The notes below the pieces were generated by a model that saw only the letters and a program-made list of their open reading frames with translations, was not told the origin of the DNA and ran no database searches. From Meghimatium bilineatum (Eukaryota; Mollusca; Gastropoda; Stylommatophora; Philomycidae), in contig CM067307.1 in the NCBI GenBank assembly GCA_034231615.1, positions 2,910,647-2,974,646 on the forward strand: a DNA stretch of 64,000 nt. Reading direction: 5' to 3'. Within the stretch, counting starts at the first letter, position 1. Each line of letters opens with the position of its first letter. Positions 58,301 through 64,000 of the stretch are shown here, piece after piece. The translations under genes were made by a program, and so were the position numbers.

Positions 58301-61300
58301 CAAGTGAACCTATTTAGGACACATAAACTGACCCAGTGGTTTAGAAAGGAGAAAGCAACATCACAGAAGATTGCTTTGCATAGATCAGAAAGAGATTAGC
58401 AATGGCCCACAAAAAGAAAACATCACCTGAAAAATCTATGGCACTGGGAAAACAGAAAAATATGGCTACAACTATTAAGAAGCTATATCTTTTCAGTAGC
58501 ATCATGGTTGTGAGACATGGGCAATGGAAAAGAAAATATCCATATTCAAAATGAACTGTTATAGAAAGGTTGTAAGAATATCATGGACAGAAAGACAATA
58601 TCAACACAGATGTCAGCATAGATATGAATATAGAAAATGAATGCCTGTTTATAACTATCACAAGTTGCAAACCAACATGTTTCGGACATATAAAACAGCA
58701 CAATGGTTTAGAAAGATTAATCATGGAGGGTAAAGTTCCATGAGAGAGAGCATGGAGCAGACATGATGGACACATGACATTCATGTCCTTCTGAACATGA
58801 CACTGGAAGAAGATGGGCAGCCTGTACAGAACCCAGAGGCTTACAGAGTGTCAGTAAGGACAACATTTTGTAAAGGTTACGTCACATAGAATAATGATTA
58901 ATTATGGAGGGAACACTGCTGAGAAAGAGAAAAAAGTGCATACCAAGACTATAATGAGCACAGGACATTCTGAATATGGCACTAGAAGATGTTGGACTGA
59001 AGATTTCTGAACACCTAGAAGAGGATGGACAGCTTGCACAGAATCTTACAGAGTGGATATGAGGACAGTGTTCTTAAAATGGACACACTGTTTAGATAGT
59101 TATATAATATGTAAAATAAAAAAAGGAAATAAAAGTGGTAGATGAACTTTCTACTGTCAGTGGTTTGAAGGGGAAGGTGTTTATATGGCAGTCAAGTCAG
59201 TTTTTTCAGTCAAATGTAGCTCTTATGATGATGTGCATTGCTTTCAACCACTGACTCTAGTCCAATTTGATTATATCAGAGGTTTACAACCATCAACAAA
59301 TGGTGTAGGTCATGGTTCAGGTAGTCCAGTTACCCCAATCTCCATACTAAACTGTTAATACTGAATATTTCTTTTTAGAAAACTTGCTGAAGTGAAACTC
59401 AGTCAGGAAAATATACCGTAAAACTATTTTGGAGAGTTCAGTAGTGTAGTGAGCTTGCTTACTATCACTGTGTTACAGTGTGCCAGGTTAGAAATCACTC
59501 CAGGACCAAAAAAAAATCAGGGTTTAGATTTTTTTCCTCTGACACAACCGCTACTCCTGTCGACCCAGTTGTAAATAGGTACCTCATATGTCACATGAGT
59601 TAAAGAAAGTAAACACAGCAAGGAAGGGAACTGGTCACCCCACCTAATAGTTTCTGCGACTTAGTACAAGAAGAGTGATCTTCATTCCTGATAACAGGTT
59701 TCTGACATGGGACTTATCATTGCTTTTACATTAAACACTTACAGACAATTTGTGCTTACAATTTTGGTAACAAACAGATTATTATACAAATCATGTATCA
59801 TCTTCACAGTTTTAGTGGTCTATTGAAAAACATCTGGCTTTACAGGGAAACAACTGTTGAAACTTTGAACACAAAAATGATCAAGGTATATGAGTAGTAC
59901 AATTGGATTGCTAAAACAAAAAACCACACGGTACAATAGAGAATGAATGTATGAGAAATGAATACAGAAGAATAAGGACGGTAAGATGAACTCAAGATGG
60001 TATGTCTGTGATCACACTATATTAGAGATGGTCACATGCTCCTATATGTATGCCTTTTTTTACAGGCAAAACGAAAATATGAGAAAGCCTTTACAGAGTC
60101 GGAGCGAGCTCTTGATAACTACAGGAAAGCTGATGCTGATATAAATTTATCTCGAGCTGAAGTCGAAAAGGTAGGCTTTGTTTCACATCTGTGTCCACTA
60201 GGTAGAAGGTATGCTATGTTTCAGGTGGTCACAGCGCTTGGAGTGTGCCATGTTTGATGAAGAGTTATTGGCCTAAGATTTCACATATTTTCTGTACCTA
60301 GACAGTGAACAAATGGGATATTATATTTGTTGTTGTTGCTTTTGTTTTCTTCAGCGACCACAGATTGCGTGTAACTTACATAAATGTCATCTATAATTAG
60401 CTCTGTTATGTGAATAACTCTATTCTTACTTAATAGCATTCTGTTGTGACTGTGTTTTTGACAAAGGCTTTTTGGTCAAAACGTTGATGTGTGTTATCAT
60501 TTATGTTTCCAGTGAGTAGCCAAACTTTAGCCAAACTTCATGCACCCTGTTTCCTAGCTGTGCCTATTAAACACTCAGAGGGGTTGTCTAGCAGAAATGA
60601 AGAAACATTTGCAATAACAATATGAAAACTAACGCAAGTAAAAAAAATCTTTGGCAAGTCACCAACTGTGAAGGTAATTTAAATCAGATCTGAGCAAACA
60701 TATTCCAAGTAGCAATTTATGACTAAAAAAATGAACTCTTAACAAATTATGTGAATTCTTTCCTTTCGTAATGAGAAGCTACAGAATGATTTTAGAATAA
60801 TATAGACAGTGGAGAAAAAGAGAAATCAAGAACTATGAACATTAAATGTGGAATAAGTTTGGGGTTCTATACAACGTTACAAGAAATGTGGAATAAGGTT
60901 GGGGTCCTGTACAGCGTTACAAGAAATGTGGAATAAGGTTGGGGTCCTGTACAGCGTTACAAGAAATGTAGAATAAGGTTGGGGTCCTATACAACAAGAA
61001 ATGTGGAATAAGGTTGGGGTCTTATACAACATTGCCAACAAGAAAACTGAAGGTTTTTTTGGTCATGTATAGAGATGTAACAGCTTGTAAAAACTAGGAA
61101 TTGAAGACATGTGAGCTTGTAATAGGGGGAAGAGCCCCCATCAGAGATATACAAGAGACATTCAGAGTGCTTGCACATGTCATTGGCTGCAATTGGTTAA
61201 CTTATCCAGAATCGTTAGCATTTCAGAAAATCTATTTAAAAAAGAATACATTTTGGAAATAATATGCCACTTGAATAATAATAATAACTGGCCATTATTG

Positions 61301-62531
61301 TAATGAGTAATATTTAGTTCTCCTATATCATTACAAGACTGGCAATTGCAAATCACAAACAATTACAAATGAGAAAAAAAAACAACATTTTACTAACTAC
61401 TGCATGCTTTCCTGTGAAGGAGTGCAGGGAGACATTTTTGGCTGTGGAAATAAAGGCCACTTTGCCATAGCTGTCACTGCGACCTGTACAGGAAAAATGT
61501 ATTTCTTGTTGTAATGTTGTAAAAAATGAGAATTCTGTGGCAAAGTAGTAATAGTGACACTAAAATAATCATGTTAAGATGGTGGGTTTTCCTAGTAGCA
61601 ACATTCAGCTGTGAGACCTAGACTTTAAACAATATTCAAAAGAATAAATTCATTTCAAATGAAGTGCTACAGAAAGATTCTACATATAACATGAACAGAG
61701 AAAAAGAAGAACATAGAAGTTGTAAAAGTACTAAAATTAAATAAAGGCTGGATTCTAAATACAATCATAAGAATTTACAGTAAAGATACAGTATTTTTGA
61801 CACATAAAGAGACATGATGTAAGAATAGTCTTTTTCTTGAAGGCAGAGCATTAGGAAAGAGAAGAAGAGGAAGACAAAGATATTGATGGACTAGTGACAT
61901 TGAAGAGTGTATAAACATGTCTCTGGTCAATGCAGGCCTGCTTGTCCAGGGAATCATTCAGAGCATCCACGATGAAGACAGCGCCCTGAAAAATACTTCA
62001 CTTGATATGTATATTTAACCACAAAAGACAGACCAAGATTACGATGGACAAACGGTATCAAAGACCTTCTAAATGTGACACTGGCAGATTGTGGACAGCT
62101 CACACAGAACAGAGAGCCTTCTTACAGAGTAGCAGTGAGGACAGCATTATGTAAAGGATATGTCACATCAGTAGATTTGACCATATCATTTTATGTGAGC
62201 TCCCAAAGTTGGAGGTGTCAGGTCATTTGTCAAATTTAAACGCCCCACAATGCATTTACCTTCTCCCGACACTGGCCTGCTGAGAAGTCAGACCATTCTG
62301 CTACAAGAGAAACCCAGTGGGAGTTTGAGAAGACACACACACAATTTTAAAATATGAAATAAGACATGAAAATCAGTGCCTGTTATTTCTGTGTAATTTT
62401 AGCATCGAATTGTAATGAACGGGAAAACGCAGCAATATGAAGAAAGTAAGAATGAGTACGCAGCCCAGCTACAGCAGTATAACAACCACCAGCATGAGTT
62501 CTATTCACAGTCAATGCCTCAAGTGTTTCAG
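43343..62531 (+). CDS. FNBP1L: CIP4/FBP17/TOCA-1 family F-BAR protein, partial gene (5 internal exons)
   Basis: Five exons splice into an open frame of about 165 residues matching the F-BAR domain of the CIP4/FBP17/TOCA-1 family, roughly residues 48-213 of the vertebrate proteins. Diagnostic segments in order are KLVKNFQPKK, AGQHEVIAENL, LVQELKTDRKK, ADADINLSRAEVEK and HQHEFYSQSMPQVFQ. All borders are AG/GT and all phases agree (2,0,0,0). Family members dimerise through the F-BAR helices, bind and curve PI(4,5)P2-rich plasma membrane, and recruit Cdc42, N-WASP/WAVE and dynamin through later HR1 and SH3 domains during endocytosis and actin assembly. Those later domains, the first ~47 residues and the promoter are not seen, so the gene runs past the right edge and its 5' exons lie further upstream. 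Invertebrates usually carry one gene for the vertebrate trio TRIP10, FNBP1 and FNBP1L, so the symbol is family-level. FCHO, FES/FER, PACSIN and PSTPIP fit less well because they lack the AGQHEV-type motif. Confidence 0.93.
43860..44530 (-). pseudogene. Degenerate LINE C-terminal remnant in F-BAR intron
   Basis: On the minus strand the right end encodes VHQFKYLGTTITADGRSSTV then IRSRI, the LINE motif F-x-YLGS-x-I...G-...EI..RI. Further left are degraded pieces of the GCE-TW, FEM-C-RR and GH segments with many stops. A ~34-bp segment (gaagattgtctttttc) is duplicated in tandem at about 44099-44165. Confidence 0.75.
44540..44974. mobile_element. Penelope-like near-complete palindrome (435 bp)
   Basis: Both arms can be paired almost end to end around a centre near 44757, from tagtaaaataa at the left edge to ttattttacta at the right. 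The right arm contains GACAAAGACCTAGTAGTCGG then AACGTT, and the left arm has its inverted, more diverged copy. It lies in the first F-BAR intron. Confidence 0.8.
45012..45227 (-). mobile_element. tRNA-derived SINE, family S (first of two in the same orientation)
   Basis: The minus strand has GATCTCTCTGATGTACTGGT, TTAAACC, and a B-box decayed to GGTTCGAAGC, then CCCTGGGGATTATCGCGTGA and the GGGTGTTCTCTG segment. It is about 80 bp from the next copy. Confidence 0.75.
45308..45530 (-). mobile_element. tRNA-derived SINE, family S (second of two)
   Basis: Minus-strand GGGGATCTACTTAGCGTAGT, GGTTAAGCTG, B-box GGGTTTGAATCC, body and 3' end gtcgtagaggattgacttc on the plus strand. An isolated ~30-bp piece of the same 3' end is at 43845-43872. 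Confidence 0.8.
46100..46860 (-). pseudogene. LINE C-terminal remnant in F-BAR intron
   Basis: The minus-strand frame 46557-46838 contains LKAQTCLVSWSGHIIN and GSWTAGGRKKRFKYITDSF, corresponding to KAQLRW-GH..RM...RLPK..LYGEL..G-R..GG-KKRFKD..K.SL. The tail is degraded, with HSAQFWANELNI in place of the usual C-x-F-AR-IGL. It is the same tail type as 23860-24385 on the other strand. Confidence 0.72.
47175..50850. mobile_element. Dispersed element with hugely expanded 40/46-bp minisatellite (about 85 units)
   Basis: Left flank gagaggtccatcagaccaat ctc, right flank tttacactgatgtaagttga ggtcttcaggacataaagta. Between them is a tandem array of gcacattagatgacatgctc, aaagtaggagcaatcttaat gcaata (46 bp) and a 40-bp form where agtaggagcaatc is shortened to tcaatc. 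The 40-bp form has expanded homogeneously near 49670-49980 and 50120-50340. Both flanks also border the small array at 54.5-55.0 kb. Confidence 0.9.
51105..51212 (-). mobile_element. Repeat A copy (3' part)
   Basis: Plus-strand gctctcaaactcttgcagat, tagcaggatgtagaccggag, tgtcatggtttacagctgtg. Confidence 0.65.
51211..51302. repeat. 30-bp tandem repeat x3
   Basis: Acattcttcaagataagtgg gacaaaaagt; follows a Repeat-A copy. Confidence 0.93.
51817..51941. repeat. 22-bp tandem repeat x5.7
   Basis: Aatgttggttatgacatgaa tg; ends about 76 bp before the acceptor of exon 52018. Confidence 0.96.
52018..52165 (+). CDS. FNBP1L: F-BAR gene exon 2 of 5 seen (148 bp)
   Basis: The acceptor is CTTGTTTCAG and the donor GTAGGA. 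After one base finishing the split serine codon, the exon encodes 49 residues starting FTWSRAFVDMLKEVFDMAG and ending LVQELKTDRKK. The AGQHEVIAENL motif is the strongest signature of the CIP4/FBP17/TOCA-1 F-BAR. The exon ends in phase 0. It is flanked closely by tandem arrays: a 22-bp array ends about 76 bp upstream and a 37-bp array starts about 255 bp downstream. Confidence 0.95.
52417..53815. repeat. 37-bp tandem repeat, about 38 copies, very uniform
   Basis: Unit tgttcctgggtatgtggatg ttaggggaaataatttg. Most copies are identical; the few variants are single bases (gttcatggg, gatgataggg, taatgtgtg), each in adjacent or recurring copies. It lies in the F-BAR intron after exon 52018-52165. 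Confidence 0.98.
54540..54985. mobile_element. Second copy of the minisatellite element, 46-bp unit x6
   Basis: Left flank ttatattatgtctccagagg tccatcagaccaatctc, units gatgacatactcaaagtact ttcaatctacatgcaatagc, right flank attgcacaatgatgtacgtt gaagttttcagaacatgaaa. The flanks match those of 47175-50850, while the array is ~12 times shorter. Confidence 0.88.
55255..55412 (+). repeat. Dispersed repeat tail
   Basis: Gtcatgtgactggattgcca, gatggttgtagaactctgat, ataactaaactggactaaca, gaaaagagcatgcctcacca. The same text occurs at 59220-59345 (inverted), 1935-2045, 10228-10340 and, more diverged, 53945-54120. Confidence 0.7.
55590..55745 (+). mobile_element. Repeat A copy (5' part)
   Basis: Gttgccaggatcttgaaggg, gtgactaaggaggtttgaaa, gatgctgaagatggatgtgt, gaccaaaagtcag. 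Confidence 0.65.
55797..56036 (-). mobile_element. tRNA-derived SINE, family M
   Basis: The minus strand reads GGGAGCCGCTTAGCGCAGTG GTTAGCGC (A-box) and GGTCCTGGGTTCATTCCCC (B-box). It is followed by a central section AGGTCGACCCAGCCTTAAAT GGGTACC and a GGGAGAGGAGATGG tail. The central section is shared with 59440-59700. This type of tRNA head plus conserved central domain is common in mollusc and other metazoan SINEs. Confidence 0.85.
56285..56347 (+). CDS. FNBP1L: F-BAR gene exon 3 of 5 seen (63 bp)
   Basis: The acceptor is TTTCATATTCCAG and the donor GTGAGG. The exon encodes 21 residues, HLQEGVRLQDQLKQYHMQLE plus K, in phase 0 at both ends. It continues the coiled helix directly after the RKK of the previous exon; the family has an F/L-x-E/D-G-R-x-x-Q pattern at this place. 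It is short and amphipathic, as expected for a helix segment of the F-BAR dimer. Confidence 0.93.
56966..57192 (+). mobile_element. Repeat A copy with duplicated 3' hairpin
   Basis: Gacagatgtgtcatgccatt, aatctagtaggaccattgtc, tgctagaagaaagatctagc, then a second aatttagtagaactatttcc and gagtttgagaatgaacgctg. The 3' ~60 bp occurs twice. Confidence 0.7.
57478..57752 (+). mobile_element. Repeat A copy, near full length
   Basis: Gttgctgaggcctaaaacgg, gcatgctgtaagaggagact, gctgtctctcccgtagcggg, gttagatgtgtcaggccgca, gacatt..actacatcctgg, agtagtttgagaatgaagac. A 28-bp tandem array begins immediately after its 3' end. Confidence 0.8.
57766..58214. repeat. 28-bp tandem repeat x16
   Basis: Unit ttgtaaagtagaatttatat gttagaaa, with gtgcag and ctacag variants. 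It begins at the 3' end of a Repeat-A copy. Confidence 0.96.
58330..59100 (+). pseudogene. Degenerate LINE 3' end(s) in F-BAR intron, sense strand
   Basis: Plus-strand pieces match the 40-kb LINE: RLAMAHKK, then CFGHIKQHNGLERLIMEGKV in broken frame near 58670-58740. It ends near 58885 in RTTFCKGYVT, the same C-terminus as FWKEYVT at 40 kb. 58890-59100 repeats the last third of the same domain, so two 3' ends may lie in tandem. Stops and frameshifts throughout. Confidence 0.72.
59440..59700 (+). mobile_element. SINE with the same central domain as family M
   Basis: A tRNA-like head with caggttagaaatcactcc is followed by ctgtcgacccagttgtaaat and aggtacct (59567-59584), then aaggaagggaactggtcacc. 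The central motif matches the one at about 55903-55930 in inverted orientation, but head and tail differ, so these are two SINE families sharing a domain. Confidence 0.7.
60066..60170 (+). CDS. FNBP1L: F-BAR gene exon 4 of 5 seen (105 bp)
   Basis: The acceptor is CCTTTTTTTACAG and the donor GTAGGC. The exon encodes 35 residues, phase 0 at both ends: AKRKYEKAFTESERALDNYR then KADADINLSRAEVEK. The DADINLSRAEVEK end corresponds to the highly conserved DADINVTKADVEK segment of vertebrate FBP17. An open frame runs from upstream of the acceptor to past the donor, but the intron-encoded flanks have no family similarity. Confidence 0.95.
60435..60530 (+). mobile_element. Penelope-like remnant
   Basis: Ttgacaaaggctttttggtc then aaaacgttgatgtgtgttat, the plus-strand form of the 43040-43160 and 20868-20990 motif. 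Confidence 0.6.
60770..61280 (+). pseudogene. Degenerate LINE 3' end in F-BAR intron, sense strand
   Basis: The plus strand shows MRSYRMIL, then TRKLKVFLVMYRDV-like remains and a close KKNTFWK*YAT ending, which aligns with the KTTFWKEYVT end of the 40-kb copy. A 40-bp tandem repeat (60863-61020) has expanded inside it. Confidence 0.65.
60863..61022. repeat. 40-bp tandem repeat x4 inside LINE remnant
   Basis: Aagaaatgtggaataaggtt, ggggtcctgtacagcgttac; the last copy is shortened. Confidence 0.95.
61560..62175 (+). pseudogene. Degenerate LINE 3' end in F-BAR intron, sense strand
   Basis: The plus strand contains remnants of ATFSCET-TL, FQMKCYRKILHIT and GRALGKRRRGRQRY (about 61845-61885), then a second pass through RPRLRWTNGIKDLLNVTL ending RVAVRTALCKGYVTS. 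It is the same family as the 40-kb copy, with stops and probably one internal rearrangement. Confidence 0.7.
62195..62335 (+). mobile_element. Repeat A copy (3' half)
   Basis: Gttggaggtgtcaggtcatt, aacgccccacaatgcattta, cagaccattctgctacaaga, cccagtgggagtttgagaag. Confidence 0.65.
62403..62531 (+). CDS. FNBP1L: F-BAR gene exon 5 of 5 seen (129 bp)
   Basis: The acceptor is TGTGTAATTTTAG and the donor GTAGGT. The exon encodes 43 residues, phase 0 at both ends, including SKNEYAAQLQQYNNHQHEFY and ending in SMPQVFQ. The family has the same S-K-x-x-Y...LQ..N..QHE-Y/F-Y....P-x-x-FQ arrangement before the last F-BAR helix. The following exon (expected to begin near K/H-x-Q-x-M/D-E-E/K-R) is not found before the window ends, so it should lie to the right. 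Confidence 0.94.
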
Positions 62532-64000
62532 GTAGGTAGCTCTTGTCACTTCATCTCAGATGTATTATCATCAATATGTCTGATACCTAGGAAAATTACT
62601 AATCTAAAGGTAGAGCCAGGTATCTTGGTAGGCATAAGGTACACATTTACAGCTGGGTTAATTGGAGGAGTGGTCGTGCCAGGTGGAAAATCCTGACCTG
62701 GATTTTATTTTGTCTGGACATGATTTTGAATTTGGCTCTCTGTAACCCGATGATAGTAAGTTCTACTGTATAAGAAAGACTACTGTGTAAGTAAAACTAT
62801 TAAGATTACTACAAGTAAGCAAGATTACTGTGCTCTGATAATATACATTAATTAAAACATAGATGGAAGCATGTGCAGATGAAAAATAGATATTAATTGA
62901 GAGAGCCTCATTATACTTTGTCTATCCACTGTTTGGGAAACCTCTTCCTGGTTCTTGGAACCCATGTTTACAGGATTAATTTTCAGCCTATTATTGACCT
63001 ACGCACAGTGTGGGCCAAGTGACATGAGATGTATGGGCAGCAGAAACAGCAACCAATCAACCTAACCAACCATCCAAACTACTTAGCACAATAGCCAACC
63101 CTACAAACAACCATTTAGACAATGACTTACACCACACAATTCAACAACTCACCTTCAACCATCCAATCAAACAACACAACTATCCAACCCAGCAATTATC
63201 CATTCAAACAATTCAAAGAACTAAACAGCAAACTTAAACACCAACTAACTAATCAATCCACCAGAGTTGTTCTGTCCAACAGAACAGACCAATCAAATTT
63301 CAGCACAATCAACCAACCTATCCAACACAGCAACCAACTCAACAACCAATATTCCAACCATCTAACCATCCAATCAACCCACCCGAAAAATGAACCAGCC
63401 CATGAATCCACCAGCCAGTCCAACCAAGCAACTAACCCCAAACACAGATCTCAACAAAATATCACCAGCTATTTCAACCAACCCCAAACACAGATTTCAA
63501 CTCATAATCACCAGTTAGTTCAACCAACCCCAAACACAGATCTCAACAAAATATCACCAGCTAGTTCAACCAACCCCACACAGATCTAAACAAAATATCA
63601 CCAGCTAGTTCAACCAACCCCAAACACAGATCTCAACAACCAAACTATCATCAAGTATGATGATGGATGTTGAATTGCTTCATCTCTCTCTAATTAAGAA
63701 GAAAAGTTTGTTTTAGTTCACAGTTCAGATATCACAAACACTCTAGCAAGACAAATTTCTATTTCATTCAATGTTCCAGATCATATTTCTCTTCTCAGTT
63801 GAAAATATACACTTATAGACTAGTTTAATCTATATCTCTGGCACAAAGTAGTTCCTCTTGTCAGCTGTAACTTCACAATTGAATATCTATACCTCTGGTA
63901 CAAAGCTGTACTTTCCAGTTGAAATCTGGTGCTTGTAAATTTATAAGAATTCATTTGCTCACAACTGAGAACCAAATGTAGGAATGTGAACACATTCCCA
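62532..64000 (+). other. Intron of F-BAR gene, runs off the right edge
   Basis: After the donor at 62532 I find no further exon. 62540-63030 and 63660-64000 show nothing recognisable; 63040-63650 is a CAACC/CAATC-rich region with 46-bp tandem units. Confidence 0.7.
63040..63650. repeat. CAACC/CAATC-rich tract with 46-bp tandem units
   Basis: 63040-63420 is imperfect aacc/aatc text. 63420-63640 has about 4.5 units of cagctagttcaaccaacccc aaacacagatctcaacaaaa tatcac, one with a deletion. Open frames here are compositional. Confidence 0.9.

Larger units (their letters stand above)
56348..60065 (+). other. Intron of F-BAR gene (3.7 kb)
   Basis: This intron holds two Repeat-A copies (56966-57192, 57478-57752), the 28-bp array (57766-58214), degenerate sense LINE sequence (58330-59100) and a SINE (59440-59700). 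56350-56960, 57195-57475, 59105-59215 and 59720-60060 show no structure I can name. 59220-59345 is a minus-strand copy of the dispersed tail also found at 55255-55410. Confidence 0.85.
60171..62402 (+). other. Intron of F-BAR gene (2.2 kb)
   Basis: The intron holds a Penelope-like remnant (60435-60530), two degenerate sense LINE ends (60770-61280, 61560-62175), a short repeat fragment (61400-61480) that resembles 6860-6940, and a Repeat-A copy (62195-62335). No further exon was found. Confidence 0.85.

Noticed and set aside
60036-60257. Full 73-residue ORF as a gene
   Set aside because: Only 60066-60170 is exon; the flanks are intron read-through past AG and GT borders.
63122-63589. 155-residue Asn/Gln/Thr-rich frame
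   Set aside because: Composition of the CAACC-rich tract; it begins inside an intron-like region and has no splice evidence.

Overview
This is a eukaryotic, metazoan genomic window: AT-rich, intron-bearing, very repeat-dense, with no operons or prokaryotic signals. The only host gene I can support is part of a CIP4/FBP17/TOCA-1 family F-BAR gene on the + strand. Five exons (43343-43393, 52018-52165, 56285-56347, 60066-60170, 62403-62531) join in frame with canonical AG/GT borders and encode about 165 consecutive residues of the F-BAR domain. The first F-BAR exons, the end of the F-BAR domain and the HR1 and SH3 domains are not seen here. The mix of repeats (Penelope-like remnants, several LINE clades, tRNA-derived SINEs, foldback MITE-like elements, expanded minisatellites) and the look of the F-BAR protein fit a lophotrochozoan, probably a mollusc. 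That taxonomic call is inference.

Layout. 1-43.3 kb is intergenic or upstream-intron DNA made of repeats. It holds LINE fragments on both strands (4.3, 8.6-9.7, 12.1-14.0, 17.4, 22.3, 23.9, 27.0 and 40.0 kb), at least four complete or partial tRNA-derived SINE copies, Penelope-like remnants with hammerhead-like cores, foldback elements and many tandem arrays. The largest array (34.7-38.7 kb) has about 90 copies of a 43/50-bp unit. 43.3-64 kb is the F-BAR gene. Its introns carry a 3.6-kb array of a 40/46-bp unit (47.2-50.8 kb), a very uniform 37-bp array (52.4-53.8 kb), a second small copy of the 47-kb element (54.5-55.0 kb), two SINEs of a second type, and three degenerate sense-strand LINE 3' ends of one family.

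What stands out. (1) A 12-bp target-site duplication marks a LINE at 12.1-14.0 kb, and a second 12-bp duplication inside it marks a 1.32-kb insertion of unknown class. (2) Two related elements (9.8 and 27 kb) have telomere-like TTAGGG/CCCTAA motifs at the centre of a palindrome; one was split by a LINE with an 11-bp duplication. (3) The arrays at 47.2-50.8 and 54.5-55.0 kb share flanks on both sides, so they are two copies of one dispersed element whose internal minisatellite reached very different lengths. (4) Several Penelope-like remnants are near-complete palindromes with a ribozyme-like motif on one or both arms. (5) Tandem arrays take up roughly 15 kb of the 64 kb and surround exon 52018-52165 on both sides. 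I found no wholly new protein-coding system. Novelty, if any, lies in the repeat biology.
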